Positions 1 through 11,317 of a DNA stretch of 64,000 nt are shown here, piece after piece (the stretch's first letter is position 1; each line of letters starts with the position of its first letter). The DNA is from Dipteronia dyeriana (Eukaryota > Streptophyta > Magnoliopsida > Sapindales > Sapindaceae), in assembly GCA_032871835.1 (NCBI GenBank), contig CM065296.1, forward strand, positions 55,705,288 to 55,769,287, given 5' to 3'. The notes below the pieces were generated by a model. That model was not told the origin of the DNA. It saw only the letters and a program-made list of their open reading frames with translations, and made no database searches. A program made the translations under genes and the position numbers.

Positions 1-1779
1 ATGATGTTGAAATATAGGAAATTAGTTATTAAATATACACAACACATAATTTATGTGGAAAACTCTTGAAAAAGGAAAAAAGCACGGCTGCCGGAGACGG
101 TGGTAAGAATATCACTATGAATATCGGGAATTACACACTCAAGGCTCACTTTCTCTCTAACAGATTGCTCATGTCATTGTACATTGATTTTGCTAGTATT
201 TATATAGGTTGATGAGATGTTGCATTAGTCCTTGTCGTGTAAGTAAAGGATTCGTAACTAGAATCTTCGTAGGATTCTAGTTAAATAACCCGTTTAGGAC
301 TTATTTCATGTTTGATGTTTATCCTTCTAGAAGTTTTGAGTCATTTTCCAATTGGTATTCGTGGAGACTTGAGAGAAAATAGTGATATTTTCTTATTGAT
401 GTGTGATTCTTAAATTTTTATCTGATTGGATATTCGTTTGATACACCGAGCAGATTTCGCTGAGTAGAGATCTTTGGCGAGCAAAATCCTTGCTTATTAA
501 GAATAATTGATGGTTGTAAAACCGTGTTCATAAAAACAGTACTCACAAGTGTACGAATCATAAAGATATGCACAACGGCAAGTAATGATCCTTCCCACGA
601 GGAAAATTGATTTGCTGATTGAAAACTAATTTTAATTAAAGTTAAATTTAAAAATAATCAAATATTGTTGTTTGATTGATTTAACTAAAATTTAATTTAA
701 CTAAGTTAAGAAAACAGTTAAAAAGAATTGGTGTTTGTGATCAAGGGAAGAAAGAACTAGGTCATTAATACTCCTCAACTATGTTTAATCAATGTTTCGA
801 ATTGACTTTGAAAAATATATTAATCAAGTTAAGGGTTGGCTTTTATCTTTAGTATGATTGTTACTGTATGATCATGAGATGAATCAAGTATTTTCAATTA
901 TAATTTACCCATAAATCAATGTGCAAACTATAACCAAAAATCCATTTAATGCAATAACAGTGAACCAAAACCTACTTGCATAGATCAATGCTAAGATCAG
1001 TTTTCCTCATTCAATTAAATATTAATTAAGATTACGTATAGATCGATACTCTAACCTTAGTTATTAAATTATCAAAACTCTAAATTCATGCCAACGTATG
1101 ATCATCCATTAACAAGAATAAATAATTAAGACATATAATGAATTGAATGAATCAAAACTTAAATTAATTAAAATATAGTCAATTCTCATAAAAAGCATTC
1201 ATTGAGATTCACATTGATTCCATAGTATGTAGTTAGTTACACATATTAAAAATAACAAGAGAGAAAATAGGAGAAATAGAACCCATTCTAATATTCAATA
1301 AATTCTTCAAGTCTTCAATGATCAACGATCTTCATCTTGCAATTCTTCTATATGTAAAGATGGATGAGAGAATTTTATGTAAGGTGTTTGTGTATGAGAG
1401 AATAATGGTGGAGAGCTGTCTATCTCCTGTAGAAAAAGAATAAGAAATATTTTTAGGTCCTCTACAGAATAGGGTTTCAGATTTCCCTAAAACAATAAGA
1501 ATGTTCATGACCGCTCCCTGTATCACTTCACGGAGACATGCACAGGCCGCGGTACTCACAATACTGTGCTCTTTGGACTTTTCCACCGTGTGGACTGCGG
1601 TTGAAACTGATACTTGGCATATGAACCACAGTTGGAAAGAACAACACGTCTAGAATTCCCTGCTGGCTACGCCGTGATTGATACTCTGCATGGGCAACGA
1701 CCCACATAACGGTTGTTGACAGTTTTGCCCTTTTTCTTCTCGTTAAAGCTTTATTTCTTGAAAATATCACCAAACTGTA

Positions 1780-1785
<6 letters not shown>
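1..1785. other. AT-rich intergenic DNA without a recognisable gene
   Basis: No reading frame longer than about 85 codons and no domain I recognise. Positions 55-95 carry a 'gtggaaaac...aaaaagcacgg' phrase that is also seen near 6,906-6,940 inside a retroelement LTR fragment, so at least the start of this stretch is probably old LTR material. The rest (long A/T runs, scattered stops on all frames) looks like decayed repeat. Nothing supports a host gene here. Confidence 0.5.

Positions 1786-1814
<29 letters not shown>
1786..1814. repeat. (TA)n microsatellite
   Basis: Uninterrupted alternating AT tract. It lies exactly where the homology of the following copia element begins, so it marks the truncation point of that element. 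Confidence 0.9.
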
Positions 1815-1817
<3 letters not shown>

Positions 1818-1823
1818 ATATAT

Positions 1824-2681
1824 AAGGGATCATAAGAACAAACTCATAACACTGTCTCAAGCATCATATATCGATAAGATTCTTGAGCGATTTTCGATGT
1901 AAGACTCCAAGAAAGGTAATTTACCTTCTAGACATGGAGTTCACTTGTCTAAGGAATAGTGTCCTAAGACACCTCAAAAAGTTGAGGATATGAGACGTGT
2001 ACCCTATGCATCGACAGTAGGTGGTCTCATGTATGCTATGTTATGCGCGAGACTGGACATTTGCTATATAGTGGGAGTAGTCAGCAGATACCAGTCCAAC
2101 CCAAGATTGGATCATTGGGTTGCTGTCAAGACAATTCTCAAGTATCTTCGGAGAACGATAGACTATATGCTAGTGTATTCCGGGCAGGATTTGATCCCGT
2201 TAGGATACACGGATTCTGTTTTTCAGTCAGACAGGGATTCTAGGAAATCCACGTATGGATCAGTATTCACCCTAGTGGTGGAGCCATTGTGTGGAGAAGT
2301 ATCAAGCAATCTTGTATTGCTGACTCCACCATGGAAGCCGAATATGTAGCTGCTTATGAAGCTGCTAAAGAGGATGTTTGGCTCCGTAAGTTCTTGAGTG
2401 ATTTGGAACTTGTTTTAGATCTGGATAGGCCCATCACACTTGATTATGATAATAGTGGTGATGTGGCTAATTCCAAAGAACCAAGAAGCCATAAGAGAGG
2501 GAAACATATAGAGAGAAAGTATTATCTCATTAGAGAGATAGTGTAGAGAGGAGATGTGATCGTCACCGAGATAGCCTCACAAGATTATCATGTTGATCCA
2601 TTTACAAAGACCTTACCGGCTAAAGTGTTTTTAGGTCACCTAGATGGTCTAGGGTTACGAGACATGCCTCACATGCTTTAG
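1824..2681 (+). pseudogene. copia pol remnant: RT tail and RNase H
   Basis: Degraded end of a copia polyprotein. The translation starts in the connector after reverse transcriptase (IDKILERFSM, LSKE, then VPYASTVGGLMYAMLC), runs through the RNase H domain and ends DMPHML-stop just before the polypurine tract. Visible RNase H signatures are GYTDS (first Asp), EAEYVAA (catalytic Glu) and DYDNSG (second Asp). Breaks: an in-frame TAA near 1,901, a TAG near 1,958, a frameshift near 2,270 between GSVFTL and GGAIVW, and a TAG at 2,544-2,546. Clearly non-functional; relatives are the RNase H remnants of elements 2 and 3. Confidence 0.92.
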
Positions 2682-2682
2682 T

Positions 2683-2695
2683 GCAAGTGAGAGAT
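2683..2695 (+). promoter_or_regulatory. Polypurine tract of element 1
   Basis: Purine-rich GCAAGTGAGAGAT directly before the LTR, the site where plus-strand DNA synthesis is primed in LTR retrotransposons. The same site reads CAAGTTGGAGAT in element 2 and CAAGTAGGAGAT in element 3. Confidence 0.75.
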
Positions 2696-4732
2696 TGTTG
2701 GGGTTTATGCCCTAAAGATGTAATTTGTAAATGGGTTTATGAAATAAATAAAAGGAACAGTTCAATTCATTCTTGTTGTGTTGTTTATTATATAACTTGT
2801 GCATCCAAGATTGCCGGATGTAATCTTGAACTGTATATGAGTGTCATATACAGATGGATACAGTAAGAGACGTGCAATCTAAAGAGTCCATAGATAGCAA
2901 ATAAAGCTGGGTACTTTATTTATGGTTAATCTACAGTTGTGGTCCATTACGTAATGTACAATGATTCTATCTTGAATCATACATATGAGATATGAGAATG
3001 GAGGCACCTTGTATGATATGATAATATAGGATTGGGCCATGACCTATATGAATTTCTCACCAAGATCCGTTTACCGATGAGATCCATATATTTATCAACT
3101 AATGATGGCTATATGTGGGTGATCTTAATCCTGAGTGTCTTATCGACTCCTTTAGATTAGATCGTGGTCTTTGATATATCATGGGTGAGGTCAGATGCAG
3201 TTCCTGATTAATATGCTCCGTTTGTTGGGATTGCGGTTTGGCTTGTGGCTGGGAAGTTTTGTACACAATAGTGGAATCCACTCATTCTTGTGAGAAGTAG
3301 ATGGTAGTTCCCTTAAGGGTTGATTCGGGGCTTGGACAATATGAACACTCTCCTAATTCCGTAAGGAAATAGGATTTATTGTTCATTATATAATCAATGG
3401 TACTTAAAGGATATATTTAATTAGAGGGGTATAACTGACATTATGACTCAACTCTAATTATGAACTATTGTGGAGGATCACACCATGTGTAATAGCTATA
3501 TCGATGGACACCGAGTTGTATCGGTCTGTGTAAAAGCGTCTACAGTTGAGAGAGTGCAGCTTCGGGTTTTTAGTGGAATAACACCGGAGTTAATAATCAA
3601 GGAATATTAATTAAAGAGTTTAATTAATGATTCTGAAGATTATTGGAGCTCAAAATACTGTGGGTTCATTAGGTCCCCTTACTAGCCCGATCAATTTAGA
3701 TAACAAGGGTCACGGTTAATTAATTGGATTGTCCAATTAATTGTATTTATTCTGGAATTTATTGAATAATGAGATTATTTAATTAATGAATGTTAATAGT
3801 TAAATTAATTAAATATTTGGATTATTTAATTATATTGATAATTATGAATTATGAATTAATTATTAATTGGAAGGTGTTAGTTGATATATGGATTTAGGTG
3901 AAGATAAAATAATAGGATTATTTTATTTTTACTAAATCATTTATCTAAGTATTTGAATTTAAGTTTAAATTTAAAATACTAATTATCACTTTTAATATAT
4001 TTGATATATTTAAAAAGGATAATTAAAAGATATATATCAATTAATAACACAAGAGATTGCATTAGATGCAAATTGGTGTGTGCACATGAAATAATAGTCA
4101 AAAGAAGAATTTGCATATGATGCAAATACCTGATACACATAATATATATATAAACGTAATTGAAGGCGTGATACTGGGCTGATATATTTGAGAAAAGAAT
4201 TGGCTTATAAAAAAATATGTATCAGGTGTGTGAAAGATATATTTGTGATAGAAAAAAAAGGAAGTTTTTTTTTCTTGGTGCGCATATCGAGATGAAAAAA
4301 AAGGAAAGAAAGAAAGGTGTTTCGTGTGTAGTGTACCCATATCAAAGAAAGAAAGAAAAATATATTCACTAGAATTGTTCTAGTTGTTTTGACTTTGAAG
4401 AAAGAGTTTCTTTAAGTCTGTTCTCTACATCCTCCATTCAAGTTCCTGAGACCGTGACGCGCCCACACACAGTTACCAATCCTAGAAGATAGCGAGGAAG
4501 ATCGAGTGGTTCAGACAGGAGCATATCGTAAAGTGAAGGAGCCTCCAAACGTTGGTAAGATTTTCTTCTTCTGATTATATCGATTTCAATTTCCTGTGTT
4601 TACATATTGTATGTATTAGTTTCGAAAAATAATTTTGATCCCAAGTTCACTGGTCCTAGATACAGATTATGATAAGTATTAAAAATTTTAAAACCTAGTT
4701 CCGCTGCGTAACCGGTGAACGGGGTTCCAACA
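2696..4732 (+). repeat. 3' LTR of element 1 (family 1)
   Basis: Starts TGTTGGGGTTTATGCCC and ends GGGGTTCCAACA, so it has the TG...CA ends of an LTR. Length 2,037 bp, against 2,022 bp for the LTR at 18,265. Shared landmarks include the 'gagagagtgcagcttcg' phrase and a terminal block with 'ccgctgcgtaaccggtgaac'. The 5 bp that follow are CAAAC; the matching left flank is lost with the 5' truncation. Confidence 0.93.
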
Positions 4733-5289
4733 CAAACAATTGATCTTAAGGAAAATTACCTACATATGCTCAATAAACATTTTAAACAGCCTAAAATACT
4801 CGAGAGATAAAATTATTACATAAGAAATAAGAGAGAAAAACATATATATAGATATAAATTGATCAAATACCCCCAAACCTATCTTTTACTAGTCTTCAAG
4901 CAAAACTAAGAAAGCAAAAATTAAAAACTAAACCTAGAAATAAAAATCCTAGTTAAGCCACTTTTGTATGGAACACGATAGCATTGAGCGTATGCTACAA
5001 GTCTTTGAACTTATAGAAGGCCCTACTAGAAGGAGTGTTGTCTCCAAAGGGTTTACATCTACAACTCCCATGAACGTATCTTGTAAATACCAATCATCTA
5101 AACTTCATTCGAAATGTGCCCATATTGAAACAATGCATGCAAAAGCCAATAAGTAAATACTAAAGTTAAGTCACAAAACTGAATGCATTGCTTAATTTTT
5201 AATGAAAAGCCCATGCTTAAGATGTTCTAGTTTCAAAGTCACATTCGTTAAGTACCATAGATGTAATTCTCCTCAACTCTAATTCTTAT
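4733..5289. other. Gap: undefined repeat-like sequence
   Basis: A/T-rich, no convincing coding potential. The 62-codon open frame at 4,968-5,156 has no recognisable domain. The phrase around 5,030-5,085 ('tccaaagggtttacatct') resembles what I remember of plant LTRs, but I cannot assign it to a family. Confidence 0.35.
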
Positions 5290-5560
5290 AGGATTTCTCT
5301 CATTAATTCACATACAAGAGAAGCAAAGTGCATGATTTTGAAAACCAAGTTTTTTTATGGCTTACAAGCACATGATCTAAGGGCAATACAAAGAGACTTA
5401 ACTCAAGATCATTACTCCTCAAGAAAGTAGATTTCAAAGAATATGAACATCATATTTTTCGAAATATGTCACTTAAATATCAAACAAATAAACATACATC
5501 ACGATTAAGATGGATATGAATATTATCACTAAAATAAACGTGCATAAGAAAAGTGGTCAA
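5290..5560 (-). mobile_element. Inverted copy of the family 3 pol-aORF spacer
   Basis: Read on the minus strand this stretch matches about 8,600-8,790: both contain a block for 'acatgatcta', 'agatcattactt' and 'caaagaatatga' in the same order but opposite orientation. It is therefore a minus-strand piece of the noncoding spacer that lies before the extra ORF of the family 3 (SIRE-like) element. Ends are approximate. Confidence 0.6.
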
Positions 5561-5579
5561 GAATCATTATAAAAGGTCC

Positions 5580-5885
5580 ATTGGATAGTAGTAGTGGGTT
5601 AGTGACCGTGAATGGTGTGACTAGATGTCAACTTATGTTGTAAACACCATTACATATAGTGGATTTGAGGACCGTATGTGGCTAGTGGATAGCCCGCGAG
5701 TTTTGCCCAGTTGGAGGGTTTCTCACGTAAAACAAATCAAGTGTTTTTTATTTTCTACACTTTACTTGAATTGTGTTGCTTGTTTGAATTGGGTTTATCG
5801 TTAGTATTGACTAATCAATAAAAATTGGTAATTAACTTGATTAAAACCTATTCACCCCCTCTATGTTAGTTTAGACACACGCTTG
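5580..5885 (+). repeat. 3' end of a family 3-type LTR (fragment)
   Basis: Ends with AAAACCTATTCACCCCCTCT, close to the TAACCTATTCACCCCCCC at 13,862-13,881. The order of landmarks before it (a 'tagtggat' phrase, a 'tagcccg' phrase, a 'gggtttctcacgta' phrase, then an AT-rich stretch) follows the end of the LTR at 11,318-13,885. It abuts a piece of the extra ORF, so the junction is a rearrangement. Confidence 0.55.
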
Positions 5886-5899
5886 TGTATTTTCATCTT

Positions 5900-6061
5900 C
5901 TACCGGAATGGGTCATACAACTACAAGTCGGGCTTGTGAACAAGTTTGAGGAGCTAGGTGCTAAGGTGGTGCAACAAGCGGAAATAGTCAAGCGCTTAGA
6001 AGAAAGAATTGCTTTTAGCAATACAACCACCTCAAAGCATTTTTTGAGATCAACCAATTGA
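5900..6061 (+). pseudogene. C-terminal fragment of the family 3 extra ORF
   Basis: Reading from 5,900 gives 53 residues that start LPEWVIQLQVGLVNKFEELG and end FLRSTN-stop. They align with the last part of the ORF at 9,786-10,847 (LPDWALHLKKKVDELS ... RIKELEECIA). The segment is a heptad-rich coiled coil. Everything upstream is missing, and an LTR end sits just before it. It shows that the extra ORF belongs to a repeated element, not to a host gene. Confidence 0.75.
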
Positions 6062-6580
6062 AGAAAGTTCTTTGATGGCACAAGTGGCTAGCAAAGAACT
6101 ACATGATCTTGAGGTAACATTTTGCTTTCTTACCTTTTGACTTCATTTCATGTTAAAAAAGGGGAGAAATAAACATAATATCTAGCTCACTTAGTCTATA
6201 TATTTTAAAAATCCAGCTCACCTAGTCTATATTTTTTTTGTTTATGTTTTCAATTGGTATCTTTTACATGTGGCCTGTAATATTTTTTTTGTTGAACTTG
6301 ATTAGAATTTATTTTGGATATGCATGTATTAAAGGGGAGTACACATGGATCTCTTTAAACTTAATTGTTATATTCTTGTCAAGTATATTGCCATTTATTC
6401 TCTTGCACACTCTTGTGTGTTAAAAACTGATTTTAGGTGATATCAAGAGAAGAAGTTCAAGAAGTGTTGAAGATTAATCTAAGATTTTCATACTCATTGT
6501 AAAGTGAGGCTGTGTATTTGTGACCAATCTTCATGTTGCATGTTTTAGTATTTGTATAGGTGTTTTGACATGAAATTTGC
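6062..6580 (+). other. 3' untranslated region of a family 3 element
   Basis: Noncoding DNA between the extra ORF fragment and the polypurine tract. It holds internal copies of a purine run (AAAAAAGGGGAGAAA near 6,156 and AAAGGGGAG near 6,331), as does the matching stretch 10,848-11,304. Such repeated polypurine-like runs fit what is known of Maximus/SIRE elements. Confidence 0.6.
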
Positions 6581-6593
6581 CAAAGGGGGATAT
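6581..6593 (+). promoter_or_regulatory. Polypurine tract before a family 3 LTR
   Basis: CAAAGGGGGATAT immediately before TGTTAGG. The copy at 11,305-11,317 reads CAAAGGGGGAGAT. Confidence 0.75.
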
Positions 6594-6750
6594 TGTTAGG
6601 TTCTTGAGTCTTGATGGCATAATTCCATACCGAAACAACATTTCCTTTGTATTGATTAGTTGTCTAGGTCTCACGGTTTTTCAAGCTTTAAGGAAGTTGG
6701 ACAACATGTCAAGCAAAGAGAAGTCTTCAAGAGTGAAAGTTCCCTAAAAA
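6594..6750 (+). repeat. Start of a family 3 3' LTR (truncated)
   Basis: Begins TGTTAGGTTCTTGAGTC and follows the start of the LTR at 11,318 (both have 'aattccata' and a 'caagctt...aaggaag' block). It stops after about 157 bp, where a reversed LTR end takes over (CCTAGATGGGGGGTTGAATAGG). Confidence 0.65.
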
Positions 6751-6751
6751 T

Positions 6752-8050
6752 ATGTGTCTAATAACCTAGATGGGGGGTTGAATAGGTTTTAAATAAGTCA
6801 ATTACCATTTTTTGTTGAGTTGTCAATATTCAAAATTCACCCAATAAAACAAACATACAACATCGAGTGTAAAGTGCAGAAAATAAAATGAACACTTGAT
6901 CTTTACGTGGAAACCCTCAAAATGGGAAAAACCACGGGCTGATATGTGCACCATATATCCGATCCTCAAATCCATTATTGAATGAAAGTTTACAACCTAG
7001 GTTGACCTCCCGTCATACCCTCTAGTTACTAACCCTTTCACTTTATCCATAAGGCATTAATAATGATTTCTTGATCAACATGCTTGTGAACTAACCAAGT
7101 AGTCACAAGACTTAACCTCAATGAAGAGTCACAAACAACCTAAGTGAATATGGTGAAATATTAAAACATGCAAGTAGTGCTAGGCTACACTAAATACTTA
7201 TCTAGAAATTCAAAGATGTCAATAAATGCAATTCCTAGATATTAATATTTAAATGCAAGTGTAAGAAGACCTAACTAGATATAGCTATGAGAGACTAATA
7301 TCTAGTTATCAAATAAAAGCCAATCAACAAAAGTTGTCATGAACATGGCAAGGAACAATCAATGCAATTAACAAATGCAATCAAATAGACCTAAACAATA
7401 TCTAAATGCAAAGCATAAAGATTTAGCTAGAAGGGTAAAATTGTCCTAATTGCTATTTATGACAAAACAATATTCTCAACCAACAACCAACTTTACAAGC
7501 ATGTCATAAGAGCTTTTAAACACAAGACCATGCATTTAATTTGCAATAAAAGCTAAACCTAGGCATACATGTCATAAGAATGAAAAGAAGCAATCTAGAA
7601 CATGTAAAAGTTACCTAGTCAAGAAACATATGAAGACTCATGTTTGGAAGATGAAGAATGATATATGTGCATGAATGGGAGTTTGGTTAAGTGAAAAATT
7701 GTTCTTGGAGCTCTCTCTCTCTAGGAGTCAATTTCTCTCTCTTGAGGATTTAATTTCAGAACTTTAGGTCTGATTTGGAAAGAAGATGATATATATAAGG
7801 TGTAAAAACGAGCTGCACAGGAAAAGATGTTTTATTCCAAATCACGTTTTTTGCTACATGTTTCGCACCATGGTCATGCGAAAAGTTATCATGCAAAAAT
7901 CACTGTCAAGATTTTTGCTACATGTTCCGCACTATGATCAAGCGAACAGTCAAGCGATATTCGCTCACAGCACTCCATCTTGAAATTCAAGCGGATCAAA
8001 ATGTGACCAAACGACTTCAAAACCTTTCGTATAATATACTGTTGGAAATG
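6752..8050 (-). repeat. Reversed LTR-like fragment interrupting the family 3 LTR
   Basis: On the minus strand the left boundary reads CCTATTCAACCCCCCATCTAGG, the type of sequence that ends family 3 LTRs. The interior is A/T-rich and noncoding, with a 'gtggaaacc...gggaaaaaccacgg' phrase at 6,906-6,940. I do not see the opposite LTR end, so the right boundary is a guess. Confidence 0.4.
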
Positions 8051-9785
8051 TATAGAAGTCTACTTTCTACTACATTTAATAAAATGTGATTTGGATGACT
8101 GTACAAAAAGATATGGTCAAATGAGTGAGCAAAGGTAAAAAAAAAAGACGGAGAATTCTTGCTTGCTAGCTTTGAATACTCAATGTATTGATATGAACTT
8201 GGTTATCTCACATCATGATTGTTATGATGGTCAAAATTTGTTGATTAACTTTGAAGAAGTTCTTTTGTTATATGTGTTGATTGAGTTGAGATATTATGCT
8301 TTTTATACTCTTGTTGTGAAACATCGGCAACTTGATGTCATGAGGACATTCAAGGCAAGAGTGCTCATAAAAAGGGCGGAAGTATGATATTTGGTGAATA
8401 TAATGTGCAAAAAGGTATCTCTATACTCTAATGCATGTTCTCTTAGATATTCATCTTTTGACTCAATTTTTGACATACATCTCATAGCATGTCATATTAG
8501 AGAATTTTGTATAGCATACATATGGTTCTCATTGACATTTGCTATTTTAGGATCTAATAGTGATATTGTTCACATTGATCTTAACTTTGATGATTGTTTA
8601 TGTATAGTATATTGAGTGGCATTACTTTTGAAAATATGAGCTTCATATTCTTTGAAAGCTACTCATTAGAGAAGTAATGATCTTGAATAAGTCTCTACTT
8701 ATTGCTCTTAGATCATGTGCTTATGAGCCATAAAATCTTGGTTTTCTAAAATTTGCACCTTACTTCTCTTATATGTTTTGCTAGTAGGTTGAGTTTACTA
8801 ATATGTAAACATTGGATACACCTTGAAGTTTTTGTGCTTAAGTACATTTAAAATGACCTATGGTTAGTATCCATTTTGCTTCGGCAATGACATAGAACTC
8901 AACGAGCACCTTCATGAAAAGGGCTACACACATTGGTTGTGAAAGCTACCCAATGTTGGAAAGAGCTATACCATTGTGATGAGTGAAATTCGTCATGAAG
9001 TGAATTTTGTTTATGTAAAAAAAAATGAAAAAATCAAAGAAGTGTTGAAAGGAATTCATAAAAAAAATCTTTGATTCAAATCCTAAAAAGAAAAGGAGGA
9101 AGGCTTAAAAATGAGTTTAGTTGAAAATCAAATGAGCTCGGGTTGAAAAACAGAAATGGGATGACGAGCCACATGCACACACACGCTCTTGTGTTGAAAT
9201 CTATTCTCTTAAAAGAAAAAATTCTTATGATAATTGGTTTGACTTTTTATGGAAAAAGCTTAAGATGAATAGTTGTTGGAAATTGTTTGCATGTTGATAA
9301 TCAAACCACTTCTTGATATATATTTGAAGCATATCTCTCTCACACACACTTTGTTTATGAGTATGATGATATCTTTGCAATTGTTGAAGAATTATGAGAG
9401 AGCTTGAAAAATCTTGGTGTATCTCTCTTAGCATATGAAGCTTATTTTGTTGATATTTCTTCAAATTGCTTGAATGTGTGATTGTGTGAACATCTCTATG
9501 AACTCTATGCTATCATTGATTTTAGTTATAGCATTTATCAAGGGGGAGCATTGTATGCTAGACATTGTTCTCTTTTATGATATGTTCACATGCTTCATTT
9601 TGTTACATATTGGCATATTTTGACTTGATGATACTTGTAAGATATTACTCACTATCTTTGTCTTACATGATGATTCATTCTTAAGTCATATGTCTTTGTG
9701 TTTATATATTTGTTACTAATATGTTTTTTTTGTCTTTCACTCACTTTTTGTTGTATGTATATAGCATCTTATTTCACAAGCAAAA
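8051..9785 (+). other. Noncoding spacer upstream of the family 3 extra ORF
   Basis: About 1.7 kb with short open frames only (60-80 codons, no domain). It includes the block at 8,600-8,790 that recurs inverted at 5,290-5,560, so it is repetitive. It lies where the region between pol and the extra ORF would be in a SIRE-like element; pol itself is not visible upstream. Confidence 0.5.
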
Positions 9786-10847
9786 ATGGGAAGAACTAAG
9801 GTTATCGGAAGTGGAAATCATTCGAATCTCATTGTGAAAGCCAAGTCTACCTCAAAGGGATCCAAAGCTTCAAGGTCAAAGGATTTAGGGATTTTTGCAA
9901 CTAAAAAGATATTTCAAGAGAGAGACATTGACTTAGGTAAATGTAAAGATTCTTATGTTCTTAAATGCATTAAGGATAGAAATTGGGAATCTTAAGTGAG
10001 CATGCTAGGAATAGTGAATGACACTATTGTTAGAGAATTTTATCATGAATATAGAGAGAGTGCCACCTTATTGGATGCTTTGATGGATATTAGAGGTGTT
10101 GTGTTGAGAGTTAACCCGGTAAACATTAACAAGTTTCTTGGGCTATCTAGTGATATTGATTCAAACTTTCTAGATGTTGATATCATTGAGAATCTTAATA
10201 TCATGGGTAGAACTCTATGTGACAATGCTTCTTTTGAGTGGAAAGGTAGAGCATATATTAGTCAACATGAGTTAACTAAGACAAGTGCATTTTGGCATCT
10301 TTTTATTTGCACAAATATTATTGGATCTTCGAATTCAACTGAGTTGAATAAAGACAAGATCAAAATAGTATATGCCTTAGTGACTAATCAACCTATAAAC
10401 CTTGGGGATTTGCTTATGTTTTATTTGGATAATGCGGCTTTCTCAACTAGAGGAGATAAGAAGCTTGCATTACCGGGGTTTATAACGTCTTTGTGTTTAG
10501 CTCGTGGTGTTCAAAGTAGTGGAGATGATATGTTGGTACAACCCTTGGAAAAGTATAGTGATAAACGTGTGTCATACATGTCATATAAGGATAAGGGTAA
10601 GACATGTGATATTTTTAGACTCTTTAGTAGTTCACAAGTTGATTGTCAAGTGACTAGCATAAACATTCTTCCGGATTGGGCTTTACATTTGAAGAAGAAG
10701 GTTGATGAGCTTAGTGCTATAGTTGAAAAACAAGATGCTAGAATAAAAGAGTTGGAGGAGTGTATTGCACCAAGTTCAAGACCACCTCTCAAGAATTATG
10801 TTAGGTCAACTACACGCACATCTTTCTTTGGTGGATCTAGTAGCTAG
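9786..10847 (+). pseudogene. Extra ORF of a SIRE-like copia element, one stop codon
   Basis: Two consecutive open frames in the same phase (69 codons, then 283) are split only by a TAA at 9,993-9,995 (NWES-stop-VSMLG), so the original product was about 353 residues. The N-terminus is basic and Lys/Ser-rich (first 45 residues). The middle has the pattern IVREFYHEY ... DIRGVVLRVNPVNINKFLGL ... FICTNII ... DLLMFYLDNAA, which resembles the domain called 'putative plant transposon protein' (I recall PF20167; not searched). The C-terminus is a coiled coil (KKKVDELSAIVEKQDARIKELEE) with a Ser/Gly-rich tail. It is followed by a noncoding stretch, a polypurine tract and an LTR, the position of the env-like or additional ORF of Maximus/SIRE elements. 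Function unknown. No transmembrane segment is obvious, so an envelope role is not supported. Confidence 0.75.
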
Positions 10848-11304
10848 TATTTGAGTCTCATGGTATGTTTCTTACATTTTGGCATCATTTCATGTCAAAA
10901 AGGGGGAGAAAGAGTTGTTAAGAGTTACTAGTTACTTAGTTTCCTTTTTATGTTGTTTTTGTGAACTTTTGAACTTTCAATGACATGTAATAATTAGTCT
11001 TAAGATTTGGTTAAGAATTATTGTATTTGGCATGTATTGAGGGGGAGATACATGTATTTGTGGACTTAATTGTATATTCTAATCCATATTATATGTTGCC
11101 ATTTGTTGTTTTTTCTCTTGTATATGCATTGTGCTTTGAGATTATTTGTAGGTTGCTTCAAAAGAAGATCAAGATGAAGTTCAAGAGTTGGTGAAGATTA
11201 GTTATAGGAATCCTACTCATTCTAATGTGAGGGAGTGATTTTGTGACCTATCTTCATTTTTATATTTTATAGTAAATGTAGAGATGTTTTGACATGGAAT
11301 TTGC
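10848..11304 (+). other. 3' untranslated region after the extra ORF
   Basis: Noncoding, with polypurine-like runs AAAAGGGGGAGAAAG near 10,899 and GAGGGGGAGATA near 11,039 in addition to the tract next to the LTR. It parallels 6,062-6,580. Confidence 0.65.
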
Positions 11305-11317
11305 CAAAGGGGGAGAT
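11305..11317 (+). promoter_or_regulatory. Polypurine tract of the family 3 element
   Basis: CAAAGGGGGAGAT immediately upstream of the LTR start TGTTAGG. Confidence 0.8.

Larger units (their letters stand above)
1815..4732 (+). mobile_element. Element 1: 5'-truncated family 1 copia retrotransposon
   Basis: Only the distal end of pol (linker after reverse transcriptase, RNase H), the polypurine tract and a complete 3' LTR remain. The order and sequence match the same parts of element 2 (17,380-20,286) and element 3 (59,110-63,231). The 5' LTR, gag, protease, integrase and most of the reverse transcriptase are missing; homology starts abruptly after a TA microsatellite. Because the 5' end is lost, no target-site duplication can be tested. 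Confidence 0.9.

Noticed and set aside
9786..10847. Calling the extra ORF an envelope gene
   Set aside because: No signal peptide or transmembrane segment is evident, and the middle domain looks like the plant-transposon type instead.
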